A DNA stretch of 64,000 nt from Exiguobacterium acetylicum DSM 20416 (GCF_000702605.1 NZ_JNIR01000001.1:548501-612500); one strand, 5' to 3'; counted from the first letter of the stretch, positions 7,918-16,970 are shown. Notes: generated by a model from the letters alone, not told the origin. Made by a program: numbers and translations.

Positions 7918-8691
7918 TTAGCTATAGCGTTCCACGATGTTTGTCAGCTGACGTTCGACAATCGATTGATCTTGCAATTCACTATTGGACAGACGCAATT
8001 TGATCATCGACTCATCCGCACCAGCCATTTCACTGAATAATGATCCGAGACTGTGCGCACGACGGTCGACTTGGACGATTAAATCAATCCCAGATCCGTC
8101 TTGAAGCATGATGATTTCGATCTCATCCAGTTTATGAGCGTAGTGTGTATTGCGAGCTGAATACTCAAGCTCCTGAGCAATCGGTAAATCTTTCCGGAAT
8201 CGTCCAGGTAATTTTTCCGTGTCGGCTTTTTTCAATCGGAAGCCAAGTGACTCCATGGCATCTAAGACTGTTGCTTGGTAACGGTTTGCTTCGACGATGA
8301 CGGCGTCACGGTCCGATGGATCGACGGCTTGAGCGATGTCGAGACCCGTCTCGATCCACGATTTCGATTGGCTGACCGAGAGTGGCGTATTCAGTGGCAC
8401 GCGTAGTGTAAAGGGAATTTCCCGCTCGACACCCGCTTCGATCGTGAACTTTGCTTCATTTAAAGCAAACCGGTCGAGCGTGAAGGTCGTAAATGTCGTG
8501 CTATCATTGACTTCTTGTTTGTACTGCGTGTTGAATTCAAGATAAATCCGGTCAATTTCTTGATCGACGTTTCCGCCCTTGATATGGACGACACCGTGGA
8601 TTTGACCGCCTGGTTCACAGCGATCATCCGTCAACCGTGTGTCGACCGTTGCGGCACCGATTCCGATTTGTGAGAGAATTTTTTTGAACAT
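7918..8691 (-). CDS. spo0M: Spo0M-like arrestin-fold protein
   Basis: A 257-residue homologue of B. subtilis Spo0M. It shows the family start MFKKILSQIGIGAATVDT, the CEPGGQIHGVVHIKGG strand region of the N-terminal arrestin-like domain, and the ELEYSARNTHYAHKLDEIEI block followed by a C-terminal domain. In Bacillus Spo0M affects sporulation control and cell division. No sporulation genes are seen here, so a general cell-shape or stress role is more likely. ATG 8691 follows AGGAGG by 6 bases. Confidence 0.88.
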   Translation of the reverse strand: MFKKILSQIGIGAATVDTRLTDDRCEPGGQIHGVVHIKGGNVDQEIDRIYLEFNTQYKQEVNDSTTFTTFTLDRFALNEAKFTIEAGVEREIPFTLRVPLNTPLSVSQSKSWIETGLDIAQAVDPSDRDAVIVEANRYQATVLDAMESLGFRLKKADTEKLPGRFRKDLPIAQELEYSARNTHYAHKLDEIEIIMLQDGSGIDLIVQVDRRAHSLGSLFSEMAGADESMIKLRLSNSELQDQSIVERQLTNIVERYS

Positions 8692-8738
8692 GATGAATTC
8701 CTCCTTTTGATTATGTGCGAATGATGAAGCGTGTAAAC

Positions 8739-8767
8739 TTGTCGAACAGGTACGAATTTGCTACAGT
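8739..8767 (+). promoter_or_regulatory. Predicted promoter of the interrupted methyltransferase gene
   Basis: TTGTCG, 17-base spacer, TACAGT. Its position after GTG 8715 argues for the later start at 8802. Confidence 0.4.
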
Positions 8768-8801
8768 TTCGAAAGAACATCAGAAAAGGACGGGACGACT
8801 A

Positions 8802-9985
8802 GTGGAACTACATGAATTAAAAGCGAGCCTTGCCTCGCAAATCACGCAAGGAACACTGATCCATGCAACGATAAGTAATCCGCGTCAAAAATCAAATGAT
8901 CTCCGACGAATCAAGGTAAAACCGATTCTATTAAGAGATACGGTGATGATGCAGGTTGAGTTTCAATTTGAACGCGTTATGAAGCATGAAAATATTTTAA
9001 TGGACGATTTCGTCGGGCGACTCGATGACTGGTTCACGGAATTCCGCCAATTCTTATTCCGTTTTGAAGAAGAAGAATGGCAGTTCCAGCTCTCGAAAAA
9101 GATGAAAGTCGCGCTCAAGACATCCAAAAAGGAACCGATGAAAGCTCTCTTGTCGCATGACCGAAAAAAACCTATCTATTAGAAGACGGTGTGCCGGTTC
9201 CGTTTCTGATTCGCCTCGGCGTCATGACGGAAGCGGGACAGGTCAAAAAGCAAAAGTACGATAAGTTTAAACAAATCAATCGCTTCCTTGAATTCGTCGA
9301 GGATAGCATTGCTGCCTTGCCAAAAGGAAAAAAACTTCGGATCCTAGACTTCGGTTGCGGAAAATCGTATTTGACGTTCGCTCTCTATCATTATCTAAAA
9401 GTCGTCAAAGGATTTGACCTCGAAGTGACAGGTCTTGATTTAAAGAAAGAAGTCATCGAAGAATGTACACAAATTGCGCGTGATCTGGATTATACCGATC
9501 TAACATTCCGCGTCGGGGACGTTCATGATTACACAGGGGAGACGGAAGTCGACCTGATGGTGACACTCCATGCTTGTGATGTCGCAACCGATGTCGCACT
9601 CGCGCGAGCTGTCGACTGGAATGCATCAGTCATCCTGAGCGTACCGTGTTGTCAAAAGGAATTGAACCGTCAACTCGACTGTTCGCCACTCGATGTCATG
9701 CTCCAGCACGGACTGATTAAAGAAAAATTTGCATCACTTGCGACAGATTCGATTCGTGCCGAGTTATTGACACTCGTCGGTTATGAAGCGCAACTCCTCG
9801 AATTCATCGACCTCGAGCACACACCGAAGAACATCTTGATTCGCGCCTATAAACAAAATAAACGACCAACAGAAGAAAAAATCGACCGCTACATCGCGTT
9901 CCGTGATTTGTTGCATGCCCGTCCATTTTTAGAAAGTGAATTAAGCGGCAGACTTGGACAGATTTCACCGAAACTCGTACAATAA
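8802..9985 (+). pseudogene. Class I SAM-dependent methyltransferase, reading frame broken at an A7 run
   Basis: Two frames together spell one protein of about 394 residues. The first (GTG 8802, AAAGGA ahead; stop TAG 9180-9182) gives the N-terminal domain beginning MELHELKASLASQ. The second, open through 9170-9985, gives TYLLEDGVPVPFLIRLGVM and then a Methyltransf_32-like domain with the SAM-binding motif LDFGCGKSYLTFAL, LDLK and VTLHACD. The break lies at seven A's (9164-9170): one more A, or a -1 slip on A_AAA_AAA, would join them without loss. It may be a true mutation, a sequencing error or frameshifting. If translated separately, the second part could start at GTG 9191. The substrate is not evident. 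Confidence 0.75.
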
Positions 9986-10015
9986 GATGGAGAACGAATC
10001 AAAGGAGGCAATACG

Positions 10016-10441
10016 ATGGATTTCCAAATGTATTTTGAAGATGTTGTCCAAACAGCCCGCAAAGAAGCGCAAGCTGCTGGATTTGAAGAATTAACGACGC
10101 CAGAGAGCGTGGATGAAGCAATGAAACGCGAAGGGTTAACACTTGTCCTTGTCAATTCTGTTTGTGGATGTGCTGGCGGGATCGCCCGTCCTGCTGCAGC
10201 GTACGTCAATCGGAAAGAGGGAATCAAGCCCGATCATTTCGTCACGGTATTCGCTGGACAAGATCGCGAAGCGACAGACCGTGCACGTGAATACTTCGAA
10301 GGTTATCCACCTTCATCTCCATCATTTGCACTAATGCAAGACGGAAACATCCTCTCGATGGTTGAGCGGTTCGACATCGAATCGTTCACGGCAGAAGAGG
10401 TCGTCGAGAAACTTGAATCATTGATTGAAATCTACGCATAA
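10016..10441 (+). CDS. brxB: Bacilliredoxin, BrxA/BrxB family
   Basis: A 141-residue thioredoxin-fold protein of the YphP/YqiW family. The active site reads SVCGCAGG with C50 and C52 (CGC), the bacilliredoxin signature. These proteins remove bacillithiol from S-bacillithiolated proteins in the cytoplasm after oxidative stress. AAAGGAGG lies 7 bases before ATG 10016. In B. subtilis yqiW (brxB) sits beside the artPQR genes, exactly as here, which supports the BrxB assignment over BrxA. Confidence 0.93.
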   Translation: MDFQMYFEDVVQTARKEAQAAGFEELTTPESVDEAMKREGLTLVLVNSVCGCAGGIARPAAAYVNRKEGIKPDHFVTVFAGQDREATDRAREYFEGYPPSSPSFALMQDGNILSMVERFDIESFTAEEVVEKLESLIEIYA

Positions 10442-10447
10442 GCAAAG

Positions 10448-10476
10448 AAGACTCCTGATAAAGGGGTCTTTTTTTT
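10448..10476 (+). terminator. Terminator of brxB
   Basis: AAGACTCC / GGGGTCTT stem followed by eight T's. Confidence 0.85.
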
Positions 10477-10512
10477 GCGCATTCATGAGATTAAAATAAT
10501 AAATTTTTAAAT

Positions 10513-10526
10513 TGAAAGCGTTTGCA
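10513..10526 (+). promoter_or_regulatory. cre (CcpA) site upstream of artPQR
   Basis: TGAAAGCGTTTGCA matches TGNAANCGNTNNCA at every fixed position. It lies about 110 bases before the main predicted artP start and overlaps a weaker TTGAAA/TATAAA pair. Confidence 0.55.
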
Positions 10527-10594
10527 AAATTGTATAAAAAGTCATTTATGCATGATTTATGAATAGAAAATTAAAAAAATTTATATATTTATGC

Positions 10595-10623
10595 TTTACA
10601 GTGAATAAATATTCGTATATCCT
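10595..10623 (+). promoter_or_regulatory. artP promoter with AhrC/ArgR box in the spacer
   Basis: TTTACA, 17-base spacer, TATCCT. The spacer holds TGAATAAATATTCG (10602-10615), a near-perfect ARG box, so arginine-bound AhrC would block RNA polymerase. A leader of about 100 bases leads to artP. Confidence 0.65.
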
Positions 10624-10729
10624 AAAAGCAATAGAACAGGTCAGGCTTTTCGGTATTGAATTGGACATACACATAAGTCATACTATTGTTAAAGTTCTGA
10701 CAATTGAGCGTTGGAAGGGGAAAACTCGA

Positions 10730-11503
10730 ATGAAAAAATTATTAGCAACGGCAATGGCAGGCATTCTGGCAGTCACGATGGCAGCATGTGGCGCGTCGGA
10801 AGAATCAACAGGTGGATCAAGTAAAAGTGATAAAGTATTGACGATGGGAACGTCAGCGGATTACTTCCCATTTGAATACATCGATACGAAAAAAGGAGAG
10901 GACATCGTCGGATTCGACGTTGCGATCGCCAAAGAAGTCACGAAAAATCTCGGGTATGACTTAAAAATCGAAGACATGGAGTTCGGTAGCTTACTTGGTG
11001 CCCTCAGCTCAGGTCGTGTCGACTTCGTCATGGCGGGCATGACACCAACAGAAGAGCGGAAGAAAAACGCTGACTTCACGGATATCTACTTCGAATCAAA
11101 AAACTTAGTCATGACGAAAGATAAAGCCATTAGTTCGGAAGACGAACTCAAAGGCAAAAAAATCGGTGTCCAGCTTGGTTCCATCCAAGAGGGACTCGCA
11201 AAAGATCGCTTTAAAGACAGCGAAGCGGTTCCTTTAAACAAAATCCCAGAAATCATTCAAGAATTAAATACAGGTCGGATTGATGCCCTCATCATCGAGG
11301 ATGCAGTTGCCGTCAAATACATGGATCAAGATGCATCCCTGAAAACGTACCAGATTGAAGAAGATGGTCCAGCTGGTTCAGCGATCGCCTTCAAAAAAGG
11401 GGACAAGATGCGTGACGATTTCAACAAAGAGTTGAAGAAGATGATCGACAGTGGTGAAATCGATAAATTGGCAGAAGAATGGTTCCAAAAAGAAGCAAAA
11501 TAA
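10730..11503 (+). CDS. artP: Amino-acid ABC transporter substrate-binding lipoprotein (ArtP-like)
   Basis: A 257-residue lipoprotein. The lipobox VTMAAC places the lipidated cysteine at 20; a Ser/Gly linker follows and then an SBP_bac_3 domain with TSADYFPFEYID, GFDVAIAKE and the DFVMAGMTPTEERK segment. Family members bind polar amino acids outside the membrane. The neighbours (brxB, permease, ATPase) and the ARG box in the promoter point to arginine, as in B. subtilis ArtPQR; other basic amino acids or cystine are not excluded. ATG 10730 follows GGAAGGGG; earlier in-frame starts lie in the promoter. Confidence 0.88.
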   Translation: MKKLLATAMAGILAVTMAACGASEESTGGSSKSDKVLTMGTSADYFPFEYIDTKKGEDIVGFDVAIAKEVTKNLGYDLKIEDMEFGSLLGALSSGRVDFVMAGMTPTEERKKNADFTDIYFESKNLVMTKDKAISSEDELKGKKIGVQLGSIQEGLAKDRFKDSEAVPLNKIPEIIQELNTGRIDALIIEDAVAVKYMDQDASLKTYQIEEDGPAGSAIAFKKGDKMRDDFNKELKKMIDSGEIDKLAEEWFQKEAK

Positions 11504-11514
11504 GTCAAGTGCAT

Positions 11515-11541
11515 GGGGGTGGGGGTAACCTCATCCCTTTT
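11515..11541 (+). terminator. Intercistronic hairpin between artP and artQ
   Basis: GGGGTGGGG pairs with CCTCATCCC (two G-T pairs) round a GTAA tetraloop, then TTTT. It probably acts as a leaky terminator or 3' stabiliser that keeps artP mRNA in excess. Confidence 0.55.
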
Positions 11542-11563
11542 GTGCGACGTTAGGAGATTGATT

Positions 11564-12220
11564 ATGATAGACTTTACAAAGATTCAAGATTCAATTCCAT
11601 ATATTCTCGAGGGGATTCCGGTCCTGTTCCAAGTCGTCATCGTGGCGGCCATTGCCGGGATGCTGATCGGAATCGTCGTCGCGGCACTGAAAATCACGAA
11701 GAGCCGGGTTCTCCGTTTCATCGGTCATGCCTACACGGCGATCTTCCGGGGAACACCACTGATCTTGCAACTGGCGATCGTCCACTTCGGATTACCGCAA
11801 CTGACAGGGTATGTCACAACAGGATATCAATCGGCAATCATTGCCTTCTCCCTAAACTCCGGAGCGTATATCTCGGAAATCATCCGGGCAGGGATTCAAG
11901 CTGTTGATCGTGGACAGTGGGAAGCGGCGGATGCGCTCGGTATTTCGTATTTCAAACAACTCCGTTCGATCATTTTACCGCAAGCCTTTAAAAATATCCT
12001 TCCTGCGATCATGAACGAATTGATCACGTTGACGAAGGAATCAGCACTCGTCTCGACGGTCGGTGTGCTTGATGTCATGCGTCGTGCGCAAATCGTCGGA
12101 GGAGAAAAGGCGATTTATTTCGAACCGTTATTGTTTGCCGGATTCGTATATTTTGTTCTCGTCATGGGATTGAGCTTGATAGGCCAACAAGTCGAAAAAG
12201 CTATGAGAAAGAGTGGGTAA
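11564..12220 (+). CDS. artQ: Amino-acid ABC transporter permease (ArtQ-like)
   Basis: 218 residues with five predicted membrane helices and the HisM/GlnP permease signature ([24 protein letters not shown]), the EAA loop that docks on the ATPase. It forms the membrane channel of the ArtPQR importer. The start is ATG 11564, 7 bases after AGGAG; upstream codons in this frame run through the intercistronic hairpin. Its stop is 4 bases before the artR start. Confidence 0.9.
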   Translation: MIDFTKIQDSIPYILEGIPVLFQVVIVAAIAGMLIGIVVAALKITKSRVLRFIGHAYTAIFRGTPLILQLAIVHFGLPQLTGYVTTGYQSAIIAFSLNSGAYISEIIRAGIQAVDRGQWEAADALGISYFKQLRSIILPQAFKNILPAIMNELITLTKESALVSTVGVLDVMRRAQIVGGEKAIYFEPLLFAGFVYFVLVMGLSLIGQQVEKAMRKSG

Positions 12221-12224
12221 TCAG

Positions 12225-12956
12225 ATGGAACCTATGATCCAAGTCACCGATTTGCATAAGCAGTTCGGAAAATTAGAAGTATTAAAAGGTATCTCGACGA
12301 CGGTTACACGCGGTGAAGTCGTCGCTGTCATCGGACCGTCGGGATCCGGTAAATCAACATTTCTGCGGTGTATCAACTTACTGGAGCAACCAACGAGTGG
12401 AACAATCATCGTCGATGGTTTCGAATTGACGAAACCAAAAGCAAATATCTCAAAAGCACGTCAGAACATCGGGATGGTGTTCCAACAGTTCAACTTGTTC
12501 CCGCATAAGTCCGTTCTCGATAACTTGACGTACGCACCGATTAACGTCCTTGGTATCTCAAAGGATGAGGCAGTTAAACGGGCGGAGACGTTACTTGAGC
12601 GTGTCGGTCTAGCGGAAAAACGCGATAATTATCCGAACCAGTTGTCAGGTGGGCAAAAACAACGGGTCGCGATCGCCCGTGCGCTTGCGATGGAACCGAA
12701 CGTCATGCTGTTTGATGAACCGACGTCCGCTCTTGACCCGGAGATGGTCAACGAAGTTCTTGACGTCATGAAGCAGCTGGCTGAGAGTGGGATGACGATG
12801 GTCATCGTCACACACGAGATGGGCTTCGCGAAAGAAGTTGCGGATCGTGTCCTGTTCCTCGATGAAGGAATTTTGATGGAAGAAGGTTCACCGATTGAAC
12901 TTTTCGACAATCCGAAGACGGACCGGGCGAAAAAATTCCTCGAAAAAGTTTTATGA
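12225..12956 (+). CDS. artR: Amino-acid ABC transporter ATP-binding protein (ArtR-like)
   Basis: 243 residues, a complete polar-amino-acid type ATPase: Walker [11 protein letters not shown]-loop [11 protein letters not shown], signature LSGGQKQR, Walker [13 protein letters not shown] and the H-loop VTHEMGFA. It drives the importer from the cytoplasmic side. ATG 12225 is chosen; a GTG at 12213 overlapping artQ is possible. Last gene of the artPQR operon, followed by a terminator. Confidence 0.92.
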   Translation: MEPMIQVTDLHKQFGKLEVLKGISTTVTRGEVVAVIGPSGSGKSTFLRCINLLEQPTSGTIIVDGFELTKPKANISKARQNIGMVFQQFNLFPHKSVLDNLTYAPINVLGISKDEAVKRAETLLERVGLAEKRDNYPNQLSGGQKQRVAIARALAMEPNVMLFDEPTSALDPEMVNEVLDVMKQLAESGMTMVIVTHEMGFAKEVADRVLFLDEGILMEEGSPIELFDNPKTDRAKKFLEKVL

Positions 12957-12963
12957 TCACAGT

Positions 12964-12996
12964 ACGCTAACTCTGAAAAGGGTTAGCGTTTTTCGG
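12964..12996 (+). terminator. Terminator of artPQR
   Basis: ACGCTAAC / GTTAGCGT stem followed by T-rich sequence. Confidence 0.85.
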
Positions 12997-13021
12997 TTTT
13001 TTAGTATAGAGGGGGATAAAA

Positions 13022-13558
13022 TTGAAAAAACTACTGGAAGGTCACCACATCCGGCTGACGCGTTTTCAACGGGAAGATACCGAAGTGATGCAACGTCTAC
13101 TTGACGATGTAACGTTTGCCCGTCATTTTAGTGCGACGCCATACCGCCATTTATCGATGGACAAGGTCGAACAGATGATGGCGACAGATGCACCGGAAAC
13201 ATTCCGTTTTGCCATTCGCAATTTTGAAGATGAACGGATGATTGGCGTCGTTGCACTGGAAGATATTCTATTTACACACGGAACGGCATGGCTGATGATC
13301 GAAATCGATCCGGATTGTGAAGGGCAAAGGTATGCGACGGATGCGCTACAGACAATCCTCGAATACGCCTTCTTAGAGCTGAACCTGTACCGGATTCAAT
13401 TGACGGTCTTTGAGTATGATACACGTGCGGTTAAGCTGTACGAACGCCTTGGATTCGTACAGGAAGGAAGATACCGTGCCTTTTTACGACGAGACGGAGA
13501 GCGGCATGACATGTTACTTTATGGATTACTCGAACCAGAATGGAGGAATCGACAATGA
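13022..13558 (+). CDS. GNAT acetyltransferase, RimJ/RimL type
   Basis: 178 residues with an Acetyltransf_3 fold: LEGHHIRLTRFQREDTEVM at the start, a GVVALEDI strand, the acetyl-CoA loop region CEGQRYATDAL and the C-terminal VKLYERLGFVQEGRYR. Members acetylate protein N-termini or small amines; the substrate cannot be inferred. TTG 13022 is the start, 6 bases after GAGGGGG. Its stop overlaps the next ATG (ATGA), so the two are translationally coupled. Confidence 0.85.
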   Translation: MKKLLEGHHIRLTRFQREDTEVMQRLLDDVTFARHFSATPYRHLSMDKVEQMMATDAPETFRFAIRNFEDERMIGVVALEDILFTHGTAWLMIEIDPDCEGQRYATDALQTILEYAFLELNLYRIQLTVFEYDTRAVKLYERLGFVQEGRYRAFLRRDGERHDMLLYGLLEPEWRNRQ

Positions 13559-14166
13559 TTCAAGAAACAGAAATCTTCGTCCGGTCGTTTCACGCGACGG
13601 ACTTTTCAGGTCATGATTATGCCCATATCGAACGGGTTCGTCGTTTAGCGTTACATATTGCCAAACAAGAAGGCGGAAACGTCAAAATCATCGAACTATC
13701 TGCCTTACTTCATGACGTAGCAGATAGCAAACTCGGGGGAACGGCAGAGAAGGTCGCGACCTTCTTGCAAGGAAAGGTGACGGAAGAAGAACAGGAACAG
13801 ATTCTAGCCATCATCACGAGCTTGTCCTATAAAGACGGGACACGCCCTCCAATGCGGACAATCGAAGGGAAAATCGTCCAGGATGCTGATCGTCTCGACG
13901 CGATTGGTGCAATTGGAATTGCACGAACGTTTCAGTTCGCTGGTCGGTTCGGAGAGCCGATGCATGTGCCTGGACTAGCACCACGAGAGCCCGGTGACCG
14001 AACGGGAGAGACGAGTGCCCTGAATCATTTTGAAGAAAAGTTATTCCGACTAAAAGATTTAATGAATACGAAAGCAGCACTTCATTTAGCAGAGGAGCGG
14101 CATCGCTATATGGAAGAGTTTGTTGCTCGGTTCAAGCAAGAGTGGGACGGTACGACAGACAGCTGA
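13555..14166 (+). CDS. HD-domain phosphohydrolase
   Basis: 203 residues of the HD superfamily (YedJ type). The metal ligands are visible as H in GHDYAHIERV, the HD pair in ELSALLHDVADSKL and the later Asp in IVQDADRLDAIGAIG. Members are metal-dependent phosphohydrolases, often acting on nucleotides; the substrate is unknown. ATG 13555 follows GGAGG by 8 bases. Forms a two-gene operon with the acetyltransferase. Confidence 0.88.
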   Translation: MIQETEIFVRSFHATDFSGHDYAHIERVRRLALHIAKQEGGNVKIIELSALLHDVADSKLGGTAEKVATFLQGKVTEEEQEQILAIITSLSYKDGTRPPMRTIEGKIVQDADRLDAIGAIGIARTFQFAGRFGEPMHVPGLAPREPGDRTGETSALNHFEEKLFRLKDLMNTKAALHLAEERHRYMEEFVARFKQEWDGTTDS

Positions 14167-14188
14167 AGACCGATTTTCGAAATGACTA

Positions 14189-14240
14189 AAAAACAATGCG
14201 CGTTTCCGACTAAGCTTACGGAAAATGCGCATTGTTTTTG
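14189..14240. terminator. Bidirectional terminator
   Basis: Long hairpin AACAATGCGC...GCGCATTGTT with inner TTTCCG/CGGAAA pairing, A's before and T's after; shared by the HD gene and the ZIP transporter. Confidence 0.85.
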
Positions 14241-14243
14241 TTA

Positions 14244-14957
14244 TTAACTGAGGATAATTGCTGTAATCAACCCAAGTGCTGCGAACAGACCAACGATCGC
14301 ACCACCTTCCTCGTGAGCTTCCGGCATCATCGTCGAAGCGAGCATCGCGATGATCCCACCGCTTGCGAAGCCACCAATCATGGCAAACTGCATGTCCGGG
14401 AGTTCTGCAAGAATCGTGTAGCCAGCGAGAGAAGCGAGAGCGGAAATCAACCAGACGACTCCCCACATCAGCAATACTTTATTCTTCGAGAAGCCATCTT
14501 TTCGCAAACCGGTCGTACTCGATAAACCTTCCGGAATGTTACTGACGAAAATGGCCGCGACGAGTGCCGCGCTGACATTTCCGGATAACAGACTGGTACC
14601 GATCATGATTGATTCAGGGATCGCATCAAGGATCGTCCCGAAGAAAATCGCCGTTCCCGTGCCTTCGTTCCCACCAGATGAGCGTTTTCGTTTACTCGCA
14701 CCGCGTGACGAAACGAATAGGTCGAATCCTGTAAAGACGAGTGCTCCGACGATGAAGGAAATCGCGACAACGAGTGTCGTTGACTTCTTTAATGCTTCAT
14801 CGAGTAACTCAAACGTCGCTGCTCCAATCAAGATGCCGGTCCCAAACGACATGATATAGCCGATCAGTCGTTGTTTTAAGGGTAAGTACAATCCAAACAG
14901 GGCACCGATGACGACGGCACCACCTGCTAACGCTCCCCAACCGAACGCTTCCCACAT
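14244..14957 (-). CDS. ZIP family metal transporter
   Basis: 237 residues with about eight membrane helices. Helices IV and V carry the metal-binding motifs DAIPESIMIG and SNIPEGLSS, and MMPEAHEEGG near the C-terminus completes the ZIP pattern. A basic loop (SSRGASKRKRSSGG) follows helix III. ZIP proteins bring zinc or other divalent metals into the cytoplasm. ATG 14957 follows GGAGG. It is a single gene; a structured repeat lies upstream of its promoter region. Confidence 0.88.
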   Translation of the reverse strand: MWEAFGWGALAGGAVVIGALFGLYLPLKQRLIGYIMSFGTGILIGAATFELLDEALKKSTTLVVAISFIVGALVFTGFDLFVSSRGASKRKRSSGGNEGTGTAIFFGTILDAIPESIMIGTSLLSGNVSAALVAAIFVSNIPEGLSSTTGLRKDGFSKNKVLLMWGVVWLISALASLAGYTILAELPDMQFAMIGGFASGGIIAMLASTMMPEAHEEGGAIVGLFAALGLITAIILS

Positions 14958-15046
14958 ACGATCGCCTCCTTCTTGTCCTTTCTACCTGTTCTAGATAATT
15001 CATAAACATAGCGAAAAGAAAGAAAAATAGTTCGAGACGCATGCAA

Positions 15047-15170
15047 GGGACTGACTCAAAAAAGAATGACGCGTCTTTTCACGCCTTTTTCTCAGGCGAG
15101 ACACAAGATCCTGTAGGAGTGACGTGAAACGCGTCATTCTTATCTTTGTGGAGACTGACTTCTTGAGTCA
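15047..15170 (-). repeat. Dispersed structured intergenic repeat, copy A
   Basis: Read on the minus strand it opens TGACTCAAGAAGTCAGTCTC and closes TTTTTTGAGTCAGTCCC, so its ends are inverted repeats (TGACTCAA/TTGAGTCA). Inside, AAGAATGACGCGT (15062-15074) and ACGCGTCATTCTT (15129-15141) form a perfect 13-bp stem. Both outer segments recur at 28071-28242. It fills the gap between the ZIP gene and the fadH-like gene; no other feature is seen there. Confidence 0.75.
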
Positions 15171-15184
15171 TTCCATCTCAATCA

Positions 15185-15949
15185 TTAGAAAGGTTGTTTA
15201 TTTAACCAATGACCACCGTCAAGAGCGATACATTCTCCGTTCAAGTAGCGGGCTTGATCTGACACCATCCACGTTGCAAGTATTGCGATCTCTTCCGGTG
15301 TCCCGAATCGACCGAGCGGGACGTTGCGACGAATTCGTTCCGCGTGTTCCGGTGATAAAGCAAGTTTATCAGCACCACCTGTCCGTTCAATCGGTCCCGG
15401 ACTGATTGCGTTGACACGGGCTTGATATTTATAACCCCACTCGACGGCAAGCGTTCGCGTCAAGTTCAGGACACCGGCTTTCGCAGCAGCGCTCGGAGCG
15501 ACACCAGCGCCGGCTTGCCACGCATAAGATGCAACGATGTTGACGATTTGTCCGCCAACGACTTGATCTTCCTGCCATCCTTTGACCAGAGCGTGACAGC
15601 AGTTGAATGTCCCGTTGAGGACGATATCGATGACCGTTTTCCAGCCGTTCGGTGATAACTCGTCGGTCGGACAGATGAAGTTCCCGGCAGCATTGTTGAT
15701 CAATGCTTCGAGACGACCGAACCGTTCGCGTGCTTGATTGACAGCAGCCAGACAAGCGTCTGCGTCACGGACATCCATCTGAATCGTCAGATGTTCGCCT
15801 TGAATCTGATCCAATGCTTCATCCATCAGTTGCAAGCGTTCCGCGTCGCGTCCTGTAACGACGACGTTCCAGCCGGCTTCCTTTAAGGCGAGCGCCATCG
15901 CTTTCCCCATTCCGTTTGTTCCACCCGTCACCATGATCGTTTGTGTCAT
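15185..15949 (-). CDS. fadH: Short-chain dehydrogenase, 2,4-dienoyl-CoA reductase type
   Basis: 254 residues with a Rossmann TGGTNGMGKA motif, NNAAGNFICP and the SAAAKAGVLNLTRTLA helix. These NNAAGNF and GTFNCCHA blocks are typical of 2,4-dienoyl-CoA reductases such as B. subtilis FadH, which use NADPH in oxidation of polyunsaturated fatty acids. A different SDR activity is possible. ATG 15949 follows AAAGGAGG by 7 bases; the longer frame start is not used. Confidence 0.8.
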   Translation of the reverse strand: MTQTIMVTGGTNGMGKAMALALKEAGWNVVVTGRDAERLQLMDEALDQIQGEHLTIQMDVRDADACLAAVNQARERFGRLEALINNAAGNFICPTDELSPNGWKTVIDIVLNGTFNCCHALVKGWQEDQVVGGQIVNIVASYAWQAGAGVAPSAAAKAGVLNLTRTLAVEWGYKYQARVNAISPGPIERTGGADKLALSPEHAERIRRNVPLGRFGTPEEIAILATWMVSDQARYLNGECIALDGGHWLNKQPF

Positions 15950-16000
15950 ATAGATTCCTCCTTTATGTAATGAATGAACAGCCATTCATATTCTTTATTC

Positions 16001-16030
16001 AAAAAAGAAGGAGCGAACTCCTTCTTTTTT
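16001..16030. terminator. Terminator of ppaC, symmetric
   Basis: AAAAAAGAAGGAG cgaa CTCCTTCTTTTTT, a perfect stem with T-run on either strand. Confidence 0.9.
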
Positions 16031-16034
16031 GAAC

Positions 16035-16970
16035 TTATTGTGTTGCAAGAGCTGTATCTGTTAAGACAGGAACGACTTGTTTCTTACGTGAAACGACACC
16101 TTCGAGGTAAACAAGGTTGTTCGTCGCTTCAAGACCGTAAGCACGTTCAACGAGGTTCGCTTCTTTCCCGAGGACGAGTCCGACTGAGTTGTTCGTCAAG
16201 ATGTCCGTGACGATGAAGACGAATAGATCAAGACCTTTTGCAAGGATGACTTCGTTGATTGCTGTTTCGAGTTCTTCTTGGCGAAGCAAGACTTCTGCTG
16301 TATCGACCGTGTTGACTTGAGCGATTTCGACTTTGAGTGTTCCCATCGTGAATTCTTTTGCATCAAGTGAGATCAATTCAGGGACCGATTTCTTCGAGAG
16401 ATCAGCTCCAGCTTTGAGCATCTCAAGACCGTAGACGTTCGCATCGACACCAGCGATTTCTGCGAGTTCACGCGCTGCGATGATATCTTGCTCCGTGCAA
16501 GTCGGTGATTTGAACAGAAGCGAGTCGGAAATGATTGCGGACAGCATCAAACCAGCGATTTCTGGTTTGATTGCAACACCATGCTCTTTGTAGAGCTTGT
16601 TCAGGATCGTTGCTGTACAGCCGACCGGTTCAGCCCGATAGTAAACAGGATCTGATGTCTCAAAGTTTGCGATTCGGTGATGGTCGATGACTTCTGTGAC
16701 AGTCACAGCATCGATATCGTTCGCACTTTGCTGACGTTCGTTGTGGTCGACTAAAATGACGTGTGATGCTTCCGTTGCGACTTCTGTCACTAGACGTGGT
16801 GCTGTCACTTTGAACGTATCGAGTGCGAATAACGTTTCATCATTCATTTCACCAAGGCGGATGGCTTCGGCATTGACACCGAGTGCTTTCTTTAATTCTG
16901 CATAAGCGATTGCCGATGTGATCGTATCGGTATCAGGATTCTTGTGACCAAATACTAAAACTTTTTCCAT
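16035..16970 (-). CDS. ppaC: Manganese-dependent inorganic pyrophosphatase PpaC
   Basis: 311 residues, a family II pyrophosphatase. The metal ligands appear in order: GHKNPDTD (H9, D13, D15), LVDHNE, and the VIDHHR DHH motif near residue 97, with a DHHA2 domain from about 190 holding the substrate-binding arginine region. It splits pyrophosphate in the cytoplasm and drives biosynthesis. ATG 16970 follows GAGGAG by 10 bases; the longer frame has no ribosome site. Confidence 0.96.
   Translation of the reverse strand: MEKVLVFGHKNPDTDTITSAIAYAELKKALGVNAEAIRLGEMNDETLFALDTFKVTAPRLVTEVATEASHVILVDHNERQQSANDIDAVTVTEVIDHHRIANFETSDPVYYRAEPVGCTATILNKLYKEHGVAIKPEIAGLMLSAIISDSLLFKSPTCTEQDIIAARELAEIAGVDANVYGLEMLKAGADLSKKSVPELISLDAKEFTMGTLKVEIAQVNTVDTAEVLLRQEELETAINEVILAKGLDLFVFIVTDILTNNSVGLVLGKEANLVERAYGLEATNNLVYLEGVVSRKKQVVPVLTDTALATQ

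Noticed and set aside
9171-9230. Downstream pseudoknot or stem to support programmed frameshifting
   Set aside because: Only a 3-bp CGG/CCG stem is seen and the nearest Shine-Dalgarno-like AAGGA is about 30 bases upstream, so programmed frameshifting is not claimed.
10559-10729. Longer N-terminus for ArtP
   Set aside because: The extension runs through the promoter and ARG box and would bury the lipoprotein signal peptide.
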